The notes: generated by a model from the letters alone, not told the origin. DNA of 64,000 bases from Blumeriella jaapii (GCA_009599575.1 VWND01000001.1:1178001-1242000); one strand, 5' to 3'; shown: positions 10,839 to 23,273, counted from the stretch's first letter. Translations and numbers: made by a program.

Positions 10839-13800
10839 TCAAGCAACCTCTCCGACCTTATTCAAGCCTTTTAGTGACCCGAGACTAAGTGCAAGACCTT
10901 GCGATCTGCTGCGAATGCGGACAAAGCCAGTCACCGGGCCATCCTCACCCTCCTTCTCGATGCTCAAGTTCGCAAGTGCGTCCTCGCCTAATTAAAGTCA
11001 GCAATCGTGCAAGGGGCAGTGAAACACCGAGAACCTTACCAAAAACACTTCGAGCATACAGATTCGCGCTCAGGAACTGACAGTCGCCCTTGAGCGAGGC
11101 TTCAGGTGTCAGGCAGTTCATATTCGTGCACGCCATGAGCTGCGTGAGGAAATCGCGTAACGACTTGGCCTTGGAGTTGATGTTGACCTTGTTCTCCCAC
11201 TCAAATTCAGTCCACATGGTTCGGAATTGAGTCTCGGTGCAAATCGCGGGTTGAATGTAATCCATGATATCGACGTGGACATCATTCAGAATGACAACGC
11301 TGTTCTCGGTAGAGCTAGCACCGTCGTAAACGACGTTTCCAAAGATGACCCCAGTGTCAGTCGACGACACTTTGATAGTAGCCTGAACATTCTGGAAGTC
11401 GTGTGGACCAAGATTTTGAGTAGTCGGTCTTTCAACTACCTTCAGGTCTCCCAATGTAGCAAACTCAACCGAAAGGTTCTGGAGAGTCTCGGTCGTCTGG
11501 TTGACTAAGAGAACATCGAGGACGATGTCAAACTGGTGCACTTTAACGTATGCTTCGGCGTAGACTGGATCAGAGAATCCTGTGAGTTGGACGACCCTGC
11601 TCAACTTCGAAGAGAGATCCTCGACTGTCGAGTCTCCGCCTGTTGCCCTCTCCAGATCAAGTTCGATCTCGTCGGTTCCATCGCCGGCATTCTTCTTCGC
11701 CAGTTGACGGATGGAGACAACATCGTCGACTTGAACCGCGGTCTTGGCTTTCTCAACAGCCTCTTTTGCCGCCCTCTTCTTCTCCTCGACTTGTACCATA
11801 GCACGGAAGGCTTTCCGTGTATCGTCCAGGAACACAGTCTCGAGGTCTTTGTTTTGAGCAAATTCGGCAAGGGACCGCACACAAGTCATGATCCTATCCA
11901 CCGAGTCTTCGTCGATAGGAGCTTTAACGAACTGCGATTGACCAACACGAATGATGGAAATCATGATTAACATTGCTTCCGCACGCAAAGCGTTCGTCCG
12001 AGCTTTGTCTGAGGATATCTCCGAGTGACGCATGACGAGCTTGGTCAGGGTGGATGATAGAACAGATGCGAGGTAATAGTCGCCGTCGAGAATGAGTTGT
12101 CTGAGAGGCGGCTTTTGGGCTGCTTTGACAGCTTCTAACTTGGCTGCCACTGCTGATTGACTAGTCAGAGCGCTTTCCGTGGCGTATGTTCCATCGGCAA
12201 GCACCCTCCTTGAACCAGTTGGTGCAGCTTTGGAGTGCCCGTTGACTTGCTCTGCATCCTTCGGTGGCTCGTGTCCATCCGCAACTTCATCTAGAAGCCT
12301 CTGTTCTGATGCCAGAATTGGGATCTCGCCCAGGCTTGCTCGAATCCTCTTCCAGGCGTCTCTAATATCGTTTGCCTCCAGGGAGTATTCACCCACAATC
12401 CAGAGTGCTCCACGATAAACCTTTCCAGCACGAACCTCACTCAAAGTTGACACCAATCGCTCCACGATGGATGGGCGGAGTTTTGGGAATTTCTCTACCA
12501 CTTCCTTTACAAAAGAAATCACGTCCACTGCTGAGGTGTTATTGAAGTCAGCAATGAAATCCATCAAGAGGTCGACAACACTGGCAGCCACTTCTGAGAA
12601 TTTGATGGCGCATTGATGGATGGAGTGGATGAGCAACTGGCGGTACTCGTTGTTCTTCTCGTATTCTTGGTCCACGGTTTTGGAGAGCTCTTTCTTCAAC
12701 AGCAGTACTACTTCCTCTACGTTTTTGCTGGAGACCATTTCAAGGGCGATGTCCAAGGCCTTTCTCCGAACATCGAGATCGGGGCTTGAGAGAACTCGAA
12801 GAATTTCCATGATGAGGTCATCCAAGACACCCTCATTCTTCTGTCTCAGTACATCCACCCGGTCCAGTACGATGAGCTTGACATTGTTGTCCGCCTCCTT
12901 GATACTGAGTTCGATGAATTTCGCAGCCGCGGCTTTAACAGCGACAGGATTGCTCGTCAGGGCGGTCAGGGAAGATGCAGCTTCGTAGATGACTGTAGTC
13001 GCACCGGCTTCCAAAAGGTCGAAGATGAGTCGCAAATAACGAGCCTGTAGAATCAGTCAACTGTCACAGTACCCCAATGTAAGATTTCCAACCTTGTTCT
13101 GCGAGTTCTGGATCGCATCCTTGCGAATGAACTCCAATTCGACTAGTTGTAGCAGCTCATCGGCATTTGGGATTCCGTCAAATACACTGCTTAGATACGC
13201 CAAGGATTTATCGTGGCTAATGCTGACCAACGCCGCAAAAGCATTCCTCTTGCAAGTATGATCGCTTTCTGTCTCCAAGAAAGTAGCTATCAGCTCAGGG
13301 GCATCTGGGATGAGGCTCTCTGAGTGTTGATATATGGAGGCCACTGCGAAGACGGCATTTTTGCGCACGTATGCATGACGATGTTCGAGGCAGCCGCGTG
13401 CGGAGGACAAAAGGGGTTCGATGAGCTCAGCTTCCCGAAGTTTGCAGAGAAAGCGCAGAGTGTTGCCTCGTATGTACTCGTTGGGGTGTTGCAGATCATT
13501 GCGAATGCCGTTGCTGTACGCAGTAAGCAATTGTATCTGCCAGGGAGACAGTCTGATCTTACCAGACGAGGATCATCTCTTGCTTCAGCTTACCACTGGC
13601 ATCAAGCTTGGGGCAGATTTCGTAGTAGAAATATAACAGCTTCTTGAGAGCCTTGTGCTTCGATGGCATGACAAATCGAATAATATGCATAAGCAGTTGT
13701 GGCATAGGATCTCCATTCAACATGACTGTGAGAATGCGCTTCATTGTTTCCACCTTGCTCTCATCCGTCCCTTTCTCAAGCTGTGTCCGCAGCTCCGACA

Positions 13801-13867
13801 TGGTCGGCACGTCGGCGGCATTGTCTTGGTGCACCAAACTGTACGAGCCTTCCAGAAAGGAAGCCAT
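10839..13867 (-). CDS. SEC26: Coatomer subunit beta (beta-COP, Sec26)
   Basis: Subunit of the COPI coat for Golgi-to-ER and intra-Golgi transport. Minus-strand exons are 13867-13563, 13513-13093, 13044-11040 and 10987-10839, giving 959 aa, the usual length. Joints restore conserved text: [20 protein letters not shown] at the first, [22 protein letters not shown] at the second, and [21 protein letters not shown] at the last. The N-terminal two thirds are adaptin-like HEAT helices ([19 protein letters not shown]), then a Lys/Glu-rich linker, then the beta-COP C-terminal and appendage domains ([21 protein letters not shown]). No frame damage. Head to head with mago nashi, 469 bases apart. Confidence 0.96.
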
Positions 13868-14336
13868 AGTGACTAGGCGTTCGGTGCCGCGAAAATTCGC
13901 TGTGTTACAGGGTGGCCTGAACGAGGAGAGCGGACGAGGGTGCGGTTGTGGGCAAGAGCAGGACAGTCGAGATCAGAAGGGAAATCGGCTTAGCTGTCCG
14001 GTGCGGAGTGTAGCGAGGAGCAGCTAGTGAGGAGGGGAAATGGTGCTGATAGAATATCCTTGCGCGCAGAGAAGAAGAGAAGGTCGAGTACAACGCATCA
14101 GAACAGAATGGCCGGATCTCCAAGAAGGTAGTTGAAGTGTCGTGCGTCCGGAGTAGTATCTGAGGAAGCCGTAAGTGTTCAGTTGAAAATGTGGGGGCCT
14201 AAGGCACTAAGGCACAACTGCCACCTTACAGCGCACAGCCAAGCTATCTTTTATCTCCTTCCTTGGCCCTTCAGCCTCAGCCTTCTCTCTCGACAACAAC
14301 AGACTGAAAGGAACATAGGAGGGCAAATCTTCGACC
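13868..14336. promoter_or_regulatory. Divergent promoter region of beta-COP and mago nashi
   Basis: The 469 bases between two start codons facing apart contain no gene and no obvious tandem repeat. CT-rich sequence precedes the mago start. Confidence 0.5.
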
Positions 14337-15103
14337 ATGGCTGCCTCCAATGAGCCTTTCTACATCCGTTACTAGTAAGCATGTTCTACCTTCCCCGATG
14401 CTCGAAACTCCGCTGATTGCTCTTCATAGCTCGGGACATCAAGGACGACACGGTCATGAGTTCCTTGGTGAGTGCTCACCTCCCCGACCTAGCTATCTTG
14501 GGAGTGATTGACGCGCAAGGGTTAACGTGCCTCCGTTAGAATTCGACTTCCGAGTTCTAGGTGATGGCAGAAGCGCTTCCGCCAGATATGCAAATAATTC
14601 CAACTACCGCAATGATTCGCTGATTCGCAAAGAGAGTATGGCCACACCAATGCGCCCCTGGTTCAAAACATCGGATCAGACTAATGAAGTGTCTCTATGC
14701 AGTGTGTGTGAGCTCCCTTATGGTGGACGAGATCAAGCGCATCATCAAGACCAGCGAGATCATGAAGTGCGGCACTGTTCATCTCCGCGGGTGATCAACG
14801 ACTTACACTTTGGCAGAGAAGATGATGGCAAGTGGCCGCAGAAGAACAAGGACGGACGACAAGAGTTGGAGATCCGGCTAGGAAGCGAACACATCTCCTT
14901 CGAGGTATGCCGAGAGGATCATCTCTATCATGCAGAACAGTCACTGACTAGGTTCTGTCTAGACCGCCAAGATCGGCTCTCTCGTCGATGTGACTGAGTC
15001 TCAGGACCCCGAGGGCTTGCGAGTGTTCTACTATCTGGTTCAAGATCTTAAAGCCCTGGTTTTCTCTCTGATTGCTTTGCATTTCAAGATCAAGCCTATC
15101 TAA
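14337..15103 (+). CDS. Mago nashi homologue (exon junction complex core)
   Basis: Mago binds Y14/RBM8A; the pair locks the exon junction complex on spliced mRNA. The gene was rebuilt from conserved protein text because no single frame is long: exons 14337-14374, 14430-14467, 14540-14635, 14703-14766, 14817-14904 and 14963-15103, all introns GT..AG and frame-consistent, 154 aa. Diagnostic segments are [75 protein letters not shown] and [15 protein letters not shown], ending HFKIKPI, the normal end. A short GDGRSAS insertion after DFRVL replaces the shorter animal loop. Five introns in 465 coding bases is dense even for this window. Confidence 0.95.
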
Positions 15104-15785
15104 ATCTGGCATGACTGCGTCTCATCAGGGGTTGGCGTATCTGGCGTTGTTTGGCCCGACACAATTGTATAGAAAAGGGAGTTCCATAGACCAGGAGGCC
15201 AGTGGCAGGGGTATCAAAGCAATCCTCGCTTTCTCTGTTCATCTTCCATAGCTGTGGTTCGGATAGGGTCCTAGTAGTCGACTCCAAAGAACTTCGAGAC
15301 TTAAAGTACAAGCTCCGCCGACCCTGTTCACTTAGTGTAAGTGTCTGCTATTCGGTAAGTACAGTACTTTAATAAGAGATGACCCATGGAGACTTTCTCG
15401 AAAAGCGTTTGTTCTTTCTATCTTCCGCTGCGCTAGGAGGTCATTGTTTAAAATAAACAACATTCTCACGGTACTTAAAGAATAAGTATATTTATATCCA
15501 CTTGATCCGTGCTGTAAGCGAGTGGGCGGGGACGGGATTGAGGTGAATATAGAAGTCCAGGCAACTTCTTGGCACGCTACGAAGCCACTCTCGACGCCTG
15601 GATCATCGATCGCTTCCTCTGCCAATTCGTCAAGATGCGCCCCTCCACGGAAGCGGTGCTCATATAATTTCTGTTTTCTACCACCCGTCCGTCACTGTCA
15701 CGTATTCTCTTCTCTTCTTTCCTCTCAGCATCCTTCCAGGGCCCTCTCTATCCTTCCAGCCTGGCCTGCACAGGCGTTGCGACTA
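15104..15785. promoter_or_regulatory. Mago 3' flank and promoter/leader of GID4
   Basis: No gene is seen. The last 100 bases before the GID4 start are CT-rich leader sequence. Confidence 0.5.
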
Positions 15786-16842
15786 ATGCCAACACCCTCT
15801 CCGTCCGGCAACGAGAGCATCGTTGCAGCGACTTCACAACAGTCCTCATGCCCACCCGACGATGATAGACTGAGCTGGCGGGCCGTGAATATGGACGGAA
15901 CCCACGATGAAGTGACTGTGACCGCGAGGGAAGTCTTCCAGCAGCCAACGCCTCCTGCAGAGTTGTCGGCTGCCGCAACTTCGACGGATACACACATGGC
16001 GGAACGCCGCAGTACCAAACAAATGGATCTGGATGAGGACAGTATTGCGTCGATGATGCTGTCGCCCATGAGTGCAGAAGGCGACAAGCACGAGGAGAAT
16101 GAGTTGCTTGCACTGTCGAACACGGACTCAGGGCCCCCGTCCATGGGTTACGAATTCTCAAACATACGAGTATGTCCCCCACGACTAGGTAGCATCATAT
16201 ACTTACCAGGAATTCTAGCTCCTTCCATCATCTCCATCTTCGTTTCTACGCGCCGGAAGCAGATTCCGAGGAACGCAGCAATCAGAACGCCAAGTCTACG
16301 ATGTACAGGTTGAACTCAAGCATGTGGACATGAGGGAGTCGTTTCTCTGTGGATATCTGCGTATTCAGGGTATGGAAGTCACATCCACTGGCCTTCTGCG
16401 TAGCTCGCATATTGACAATCTCTCCGTAGGACTAACGGAAGACCATCCAACGTTGACCACTTATTTCGAAGGGGAAATAATTGGCTCCAAATACACATTT
16501 CTCACACAACATCAGGACTGGGGATCAACAGATAAAGTCGACTTGCAACACTGGGCCAAGTTCTCGGCCTTCCGACCCTTTCGAGACAAAGCCAAGAAAG
16601 GGCACTTGCACATCCCACAGCTGGCGCAACGCGAGAACATTTTCATGAGATGGAAAGAACATTTTCTGGTTCCAGACCATAGAGTACGGACAATAAGCGG
16701 TGCTAGTTTCGAGGGTTTCTACTACATTTGCTTCAACCAAATACACGGGACAGTCAGTGGAATATATTTCCACGCTAAGAGTGAGAAGTATGTAAATATT
16801 ACCATTAGGCCGCGAGACCTCAGAAGGCTGACATATGTTTAG
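15786..16842 (+). CDS. GID4/Vid24 substrate receptor of the GID/CTLH ubiquitin ligase
   Basis: Recognises N-terminal proline degrons and directs gluconeogenic enzymes to the GID E3 ligase. Exons are 15786-16169 and 16219-16842 (335 aa). The 49-base intron joins EFSNIR to LLPSSPSSFLRAGSRFRGTQ. The first 125 residues are low-complexity and acidic. The Vid24 beta-barrel follows: QVYDVQVELKHVDM, FLCGYLRIQG, LTTYFEGEIIG, NIFMRWKEHFLVPDH, ISGASFEGFYYICF. An insert (MEVTSTGLLRSSHIDNLSVG) sits between LRIQG and LTEDHPTLTTYFEGE. It looks unlike the barrel and could be an unspliced intron (a GTATGG donor lies in LRIQGMEV and a CTCCGTAG acceptor before GACTAACGG) of 66 bases, which keeps frame either way. 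Single gene, apparently intact. Confidence 0.93.
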
Positions 16843-17398
16843 ATTTCAGCAACTAGAGCTGAAGCATGTCGAGGATAGGGGTTGCTTTGCAGCAATGGAA
16901 TTTCGATGACTGATGATAAATGAATAACGCGGCGCGGCGCGACTTGGACAGAGACTGGGAGAAGGACATGTCCGCTTCTTGGGGAATGGAGGCAGGAACT
17001 TCGATATGAGGCGTATGGCCTGTAGGTCTACGGGTATGCGCGAGTGTGAAGCGGCCCTTCATGGAGCGTAGCCTTCAAGAAGTTCGGTTGTCTTTCTGGT
17101 GGTTCAGCTTGCGACTCGCAAGAGGCAAGAAGAGACTATAGCGTAGCTTGTCTGTGAATTGAAAGTCTTACAACACCTGTCCAAATATATTTCGGTTGGG
17201 GAGAGGGCGAGCGAGGAGTGGGGGGGGGAGAAGAGCACGAAACATTTCATCGAATGCTCGTGCCCCTGCATCCATCCCGATATCCTGAGTACAACGTGGT
17301 ATCTACCTGGTCCACCAGAACCTCGGACTCTACCAACACAGTTCAAGTTCCAATTAACAATTAACAATTAAAGCCTGCCAGCCCTCCTCCAAACCACT
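16843..17398. other. Intergenic region between GID4 and the small membrane protein
   Basis: No gene is seen. A run of G (about 17220-17228) and three AACAATT-type copies just before the next start codon are the only visible structure. Confidence 0.5.
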
Positions 17399-18090
17399 AT
17401 GGACTTTGCACCCTATCAAGACCAGAGCCCTGAGACCAACCGGGCCTTGTCCCCGCCTCTCGAAGGTCGCCGTTCCTTCTCTCCCCCTGGCCACCCCTCC
17501 AACGCAGTCCGACCGACGGCCAATCCCTGGGCCCCCCGAACCTCCATAGATGAAATAGCTGCGTCGCCGCAGGCTTTTGGCTTTCATACGAGGGTGGGAA
17601 GGGATGTAGAAGCTGGAAGGGGGGGCAGACTGGACGAGTTCGAGACGAGCCTGCCGATTCGCATGGACTTCGCGGCTTGTCTGGCGTACTTGTTGCTTCC
17701 ACCGGCTGGCGGTGTGCTGCTGCTGCTGTTTGAGCAGAAGAGCGACTATGTTAGGTGGGTGTGGCACCGTGGTGTGCGTGTGTGTTGGGTGGAGGAACCG
17801 TCGGATTTGATGCTGATGGCTTCCAGATTCCATGCCTGGCAATCCTCGCTGCTGTTCTCGGCTGTCTTCGTTCTACATCTGATCTTCTCGTGGTCGGGCT
17901 TCTTCTCCAGGATCCTTTTCATCGGAGACGTGGGACTCATTGCATACCTGTGTTTCCGGGCTTATAGGGATGGTATGTTTAAACTCTGCATGTGCTACGA
18001 CGCTGCTCACAGTCTACAGCGGATACACTTGACAGATGCGAAGTCCCCTATTTCGGCCCTCTTGCGAGTTCGATCCTAGATGATGAGTGA
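17399..18090 (+). CDS. Small multi-pass membrane protein, DUF4870/UPF0132-like
   Basis: Function unknown. Exons are 17399-17754, 17827-17972 and 18020-18090 (190 aa), each joint in frame: KSDYVR-FHAWQSSLLFSAVF and YRD-ADTLDRCEVPYFGPLAS. The first 85 residues are polar and proline-rich and probably cytosolic. Three hydrophobic helices follow (about 90-112 LAYLLLPPAGGVLLLLF, about 125-143, and about 146-163). The RFHAWQS turn after the first helix is the hallmark I associate with the UPF0132/DUF4870 family. The C-terminus is acidic (SILDDE). No neighbours suggest a role. Confidence 0.85.
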
Positions 18091-20388
18091 GAATAAGACG
18101 GATATGCCTACAAGTTTCGAGATACCCTTTCTGCTGCCGAATGTTGCTATTGCGAATGTACTCTATCTTAGACTAATACCCGATCAATGACTGGTGGATC
18201 GCACCCGCTCCGCGATGTCTCTCAATTCTCGGCTTTGGCTACTGCTTAGAAGTAACGTGGCATAGCACTGTCAACTTCTATCAGGTCGGTGCTTCTCCCA
18301 GCATCGATCGAGCTGCGCGAGGTGGCTCCTTTGCACAGCAGGCTGATTGAATGGATTCCTCATTGTCCGAGTTGAGGGAAGTCTTCCCGGAACCCGTCCA
18401 GGCCTCTCATCAGTCATGCCATTGAGCACTCGCCGCGTGCCGCTCATTTCGAGGCTTTAGTCGCCCCCCCCCTCCCTCGTGATCTTTCCTCGAACGAGCG
18501 GAGTCGGGTTTGGGGATTTGTTTACTATATATATGATCAGAGGACAGGAATTGACGTACGGATTCGATATGAGTCCGTCGAATTTGTTTGAGAAGTAAGA
18601 TCGCGCTACAGGCGAGACAAGTGAATCAGTGCTATCAAAAACGAGAAGATATGGGGTCATTCCATGGGTTACCAAGAATGTTTGGCCAATTCCATACTCT
18701 TGGCCCACGTTAGCTTTCGCATGTCTTCACTTGTAGCTACCTGGTATCCGGCTTGGTTCTTTTGGAGATGTGATGAGATATTGAAGCTTCTATCGGCTTA
18801 GGTTTAAGCGTTCCGGGAAGCTTGTTAATAGAAGTCGTCAAACAGGGGTTACAGATGCATAGGGAAGAAGGACGACGACTTCACATTAGTCGCGTAGGTC
18901 AGTTCGGGATATCTCGTTTCAATGGCCCGAGTTAACGAACCTTTTCGTGCGAGTTTAAGCTTTGAAAGTCCAACTGCGTTGTCGAATGAAAGCCCTCTTT
19001 TCTCACTTTCTCCGAATTTACATCCGAATATTTTTTGTACATTCTGCTACAGTCATCTGTTCCTCTCGTCAAGTACAAAACCCCGGTCGTCGAGTTCAAC
19101 CTGCCACTGAAACGCAGTCATCGTCAGCTTATCCCTCTTCTTTTGAGCAGCAGCGTTCTTTTCCCCCTGGGCCTTTGAATGTTTCTCGACCATAAGGTAG
19201 TTAGTTATGGGCGGCCCTGTCAAGGCACTATCCTATCCATAGACCCACCGTAGAACCCGAAACTGACGTCGCTGTGAAACGAGCACGATTCACGAGATCG
19301 CTACACTCGATGAGATCGCAATTGTATGCTTGGGTAACAATGATGCGGTGCTTAGTGCTGTGGCACATCGAGCACTGACGAAAGTACTCTCGGGGTAGTA
19401 TGTAGCTCTTGTGTTCTAAAGAGCCTTCCTCATGCATCAGATACCCACTGTAAGCCTTTCCCATAGCATCGTCACTTGTCACCAATCCTAGAATCAATCG
19501 CAATCGATTTCAAGGCAGACATCTACCGGGCCATTTAGGCCACTAGGCGGGATTGCGATACTTCTAGTTGTTCCAAATTCCTCATAAGCTGAAATTCCAG
19601 GAAGAATTGGAATGAGGAGTGGAAATGCTGGTCTGAACCCTGCTCAGACACTTGTTACAGCGGTTGTTTCCAACCAGTAAGCTCTGCTCCGAGAGCGAGC
19701 CACCAGGCTTCCGCAGCAGCCAAATCAAATGGCGAGGTAGTGACTAGCAGCTACTCTACATGTACGTACCAACCCTCTCTTATGCCTAGTACACTACCGT
19801 GTGCCCATTCCAACGTCCGAGTCGGGTTTCAGCTTTTACGCAACGCACGCCAACATGGCTGACGTACATGTTGACTGCTCGCAAATATTCTTCCCTTGGC
19901 TTCGAGTCCGAATTTCTCGCTAGGAAGCTTGGGTCACAAACCACTAGGGCCTTGAGTTCGGATTATGTCAAGCTCGTTAAGTCGTTCCTGTCGAGAGACT
20001 TACAGAGTTCTAGCACGCGTCGATTTTATTCCCGAGCCGATAGTGCCGTTCACGGAGCCTGCGTATGATGAGATAGTGGGTGTAACCAGCTTAGATACCA
20101 TGATCGTGCCATCCACGCTTTGCAAATTCTCCTCAGAGAACACTACTTGTGGCGCTTTTGAGCTAGCTTTGAGAGTGAAACCACTTATTGCTTATCAGGT
20201 GATCCTAAATCCCGATGCAGAGTGTTCAAAGAGCAAAACTACGAGTTTCGATCCACAGTTTTAGTATATGTGAAGACGCAGACACGCGCAAGCCTTAGCG
20301 CTCCCTCCATCCAACCATGTCCCGACTTGGCCAAGTCCCAAAATCAATAGCACCTTGAACCCAGAACGAAAACTAAAGCGGCCGCCCG
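18091..20388. other. Gene-poor stretch
   Basis: About 2.3 kb with only short open frames that show no family character, no convincing splice-linked exons and no composition bias I can judge by eye. A small C run (about 18467-18475) is the only simple repeat noted. Confidence 0.45.
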
Positions 20389-21082
20389 TTAAGAGGCTTT
20401 ACCCTGACTCCGAGTCTTGCGTTCCGCTCTTCCAACGGCAGGGGTCTTCTTCTCCTTAGCGGGCTTCTTCTCACCATTACTAGCGCCCTTTGGCCGGCCG
20501 GCCTTCTTCTTTTCCCCATTGGCAGCAGTAGCTGGATTCGCTTTGCCGTTGGTCGTCTTCTGCTTCTTAGAATCTTCACCACCGTTCTTTTCTTCGGTTT
20601 CCTGGTCGGTGCCAGCGTCAGCCTTCTCGTCCGCTTTTCGCTTATCTCCAGCCTGCGCTGGAGAGCCGCCTTGTTCCTCAGACTCTTTCTCTGCCTCGTT
20701 GTCCTCTTTCTTGTCGTTGCTTTCGTTGTCCTCATCCTTTGACTCCTCTTCCTTCGATTCCGAGGAGCTGCCATTGGAACCCGAGGCTTTGCTTTCGACG
20801 TTCAACTCGCTCGCTTTTTTGACGACATCGTTGCCCGGTCGTTCGACATGAACAGCGGGATCGCCTTCTTCGCCGTGCTTGGTGATTTCGTTTCCCTTCT
20901 TGGAGGTAATGGTAACATCCCCCTCCTTGACTTCAGCAGCGACCCCACCGGGGTTACCGCTGCCCCAGTTCCAGGAAACTGAAGGCGCATGTTAGTGAAA
21001 AATGCCAATGGTTTTGCGCATGACGCTTCGAAGCCTGAAAGACAATACCTTTGTCTCCTTCCTGGACCTTGTCTGCGGACAT
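20389..21082 (-). CDS. HVA1-type TUDOR (DUF2945) protein with Lys/Glu-rich tail
   Basis: Minus-strand exons are 21082-21049 and 20978-20389 (70-base intron GTATTG..TTCAG), giving 207 aa. The N-terminal 65 residues (MSADKVQEGDKVSWNWGSG, then EVKEGDVTITSKKGNEITKH and GDPAVHVERPGNDVVKKASEL) match the small Tudor-like fold called hypervirulence-associated protein in Cryptococcus annotation, widespread in harmless fungi and bacteria. From about 70 to the end the sequence is a disordered acidic-then-basic tail with AT-hook-like GRPKG (about 176), suggesting nucleic-acid or nuclear association, which is inference. Function is unknown. Confidence 0.85.
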
Positions 21083-22676
21083 GTCGAATACTAGGGAGTG
21101 GAGCTACGAGGGTAGGACGGATGAGCGGGAATATATATTTTCAAACAAATGGGATAACAATAGATGGTTTTCGCGACTGTGAAAAGCTAGTTGAAATGGC
21201 CACGCGACGAAATATGATGGATTGCGACTGTTGAGATGAAAGAAGTGGTTGAAGTGACGTTCGGGAAAGAGGAGCTGGGGATTCGACATGCACTAGGTTA
21301 GGTCATCGACTTGCGATAGCAACAGCCACAGTCCCCAGCCACATCCACGGCAGGGAAGCATCTCAACTTCAGACGATTGGCCAATGACAAGCAAGGAAGG
21401 AGGCCCTGTCCGAGCCTTACCAGCCACTTGTCACGTGGCGCCACACTCTGGCAGCTCGGAATGCGGGGAGACGCGTTTACCTTGCTGCTTTTGGAACGCA
21501 TTTCTTGTCGAAACGTGATCTCTCTGAGGCTATTCGCAACATTTCAAGGCGAATCTTGTCGAGAAATGCATATTCGAGTAGCCAAAAGGTTAGCCTTCGT
21601 ATCCTCTTGGCTTGGATTCAAAGAAAACCTTTCGGTCTTAACAGAAGCAGAATTGTGTCGATGACATCCGGAGCCGAAGCACGCCCATGGGATCAATGAG
21701 ACTTTAGACGCGATGATTCGAAAAGTACAAAAAGTTGGGCATAAATTTGACAATAAGATTTGGTTTAGATAATATATTGCCGCTCCGAAACAGGGTTCAG
21801 GGGTAAAGAACAGCTCACAGAATATTGACTTCGAGATTTTGTTTGCCTCGAAAAGCGGCCAGACAAACAATGCTAAATCCAGTAAGTGTATCTTGGCTGC
21901 GAGGGGGTGGTTAGGGGCGGGGGAGGGGGCAAGGCTCTTTGCACTCCACTGTACAAAGTATAGCATGCAGGCAGACACTTCAAGCGTATGCTAAGCGAGC
22001 GAAACCTTAAAACCTTCGTTGTACTGTACTGTGTAGTCGAGTGAGAAGGTCCATACTGTTTGTTTTTCTCCGAAAGTTTACCAATTTTTATCCCCTTTCA
22101 ATTGTCTCCCCTGGTAACGGTTTTTTTACATTTGAATTAGTCCAAAGGACGGCTCAAATGAAACTTCTTCAACCTTAAAGAGACGCCAAGTCGGCATTTT
22201 TCTAGTGTAGGTTAACCAAGTCCAGAAAACAACAAATCGCCTCAATGTTAACCACTGTTCTTGTATGGGAGGAATACCACCGCCACTTCTTAGAGGGCCG
22301 GTATCCAAGGCACGGTGGTCAATCAATTTCGGGAGCAGTATATCACCTACCCAGGTGCTTAACAGCCGCCGCCAAAAGCTTTATCGCTAACACTACCTGA
22401 CGTGGCTCGAAATCGATTTCGTTGTTATTCACTTCCACAACCCTCGTGGCATAATTTTGATTGAACTGTACACACATATGTTGAAGACACTGCACATGCG
22501 CCATTGGCGCTGTTGGAACCATGGTCAAAGGTGTATAGATATAAATTTACTAATGAAGAAAGTAGAACCAAATATCGGAGCAAGCCCGTCCCCTCACCCG
22601 GCAAGTATTACTCTTCTAAAAGCAACGATGACCTGCTTGTCCTCGCCAATGCAAGCCTCAAGTCTTAATCGCAGGC
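21083..22676. other. Intergenic region upstream of the HVA1-like gene
   Basis: No gene is supported. It contains a G-rich tract (21903-21929) and a short CTGTA pair (about 22019-22032). Confidence 0.5.
21903..21929 (+). repeat. G-quadruplex-like tract
   Basis: Four G runs of four or five bases separated by loops of one to six bases on the plus strand. Confidence 0.75.
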
Positions 22677-23273
22677 TTAAAGACCGGAGGTGTAACTGCA
22701 CCCAACCTGGGTTCCCTGAGGAACTTCAGACACACTAGGGGCGAAAGGAATGCAGTCGACGTTCCCGGCCGGGTTCTCAAGCCCAACACTCACCCAAACG
22801 CTCCAAGATTTATCAATGCTGTCCGGGCACGCAATCAATCCCGCATCGCCGAAGTACAGGTACCCGTCTCTGATAGCCCACCCAGTTCTCTCCGAATTCG
22901 TTGGGGCAATCTCAGGATCAGTCGTGTATCCCAGCTTGCCCTGTCCCATGCCAGAGCGATCGACGTAGAGCTTCTGTGCGGGGCCGAAGGTAGTGTACAG
23001 GTCGAGTTCGCCGTTGTTGATAGTGAAGGTAGCATAAGTCTGTACGATGTCTGCGTCACAAGAGGAGTTTTGGGAGGGCAAGTTGACGAAGATGCTGGAG
23101 TGCGCGGCGGACAACGCGGAGTTTTGGATAGCTGAGCCGGAGCGGATAGCCCGGAGAGTGAAGTAGCCACCATTCTCGCAGTCGGAGGCTACTGGGGCGG
23201 CGGCTTGAGCTGCTGGGGCTGCTGAGGCAATGGAGGCAGCAGCCAGAGCGAAGATGGTGGTAGTGAATTGCAT
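22677..23273 (-). CDS. Secreted PhiA-like cell wall / IgE-binding-family protein
   Basis: A single exon of 198 aa. Residues 1-18 (MQFTTTIFALAAASIASA) form a clear signal peptide followed by an Ala/Pro linker. The mature part shows the PhiA-type pattern: FTLRAIRSGSAIQ near the start, an INNGELDLYTT strand, then TGWAIRDGYLYFGDAGLIAC. PhiA is a phialide/conidium wall protein in Aspergillus. The protein here has five Cys after the signal (DCENGG, SSCDAD, IACPD, VDCIP, GCSYT), more than I associate with PhiA, and no GPI-anchor signal. A TATA box lies at the right distance upstream. Role at the cell surface is inference from family. Confidence 0.85.
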   Translation of the reverse strand: MQFTTTIFALAAASIASAAPAAQAAAPVASDCENGGYFTLRAIRSGSAIQNSALSAAHSSIFVNLPSQNSSCDADIVQTYATFTINNGELDLYTTFGPAQKLYVDRSGMGQGKLGYTTDPEIAPTNSERTGWAIRDGYLYFGDAGLIACPDSIDKSWSVWVSVGLENPAGNVDCIPFAPSVSEVPQGTQVGCSYTSGL

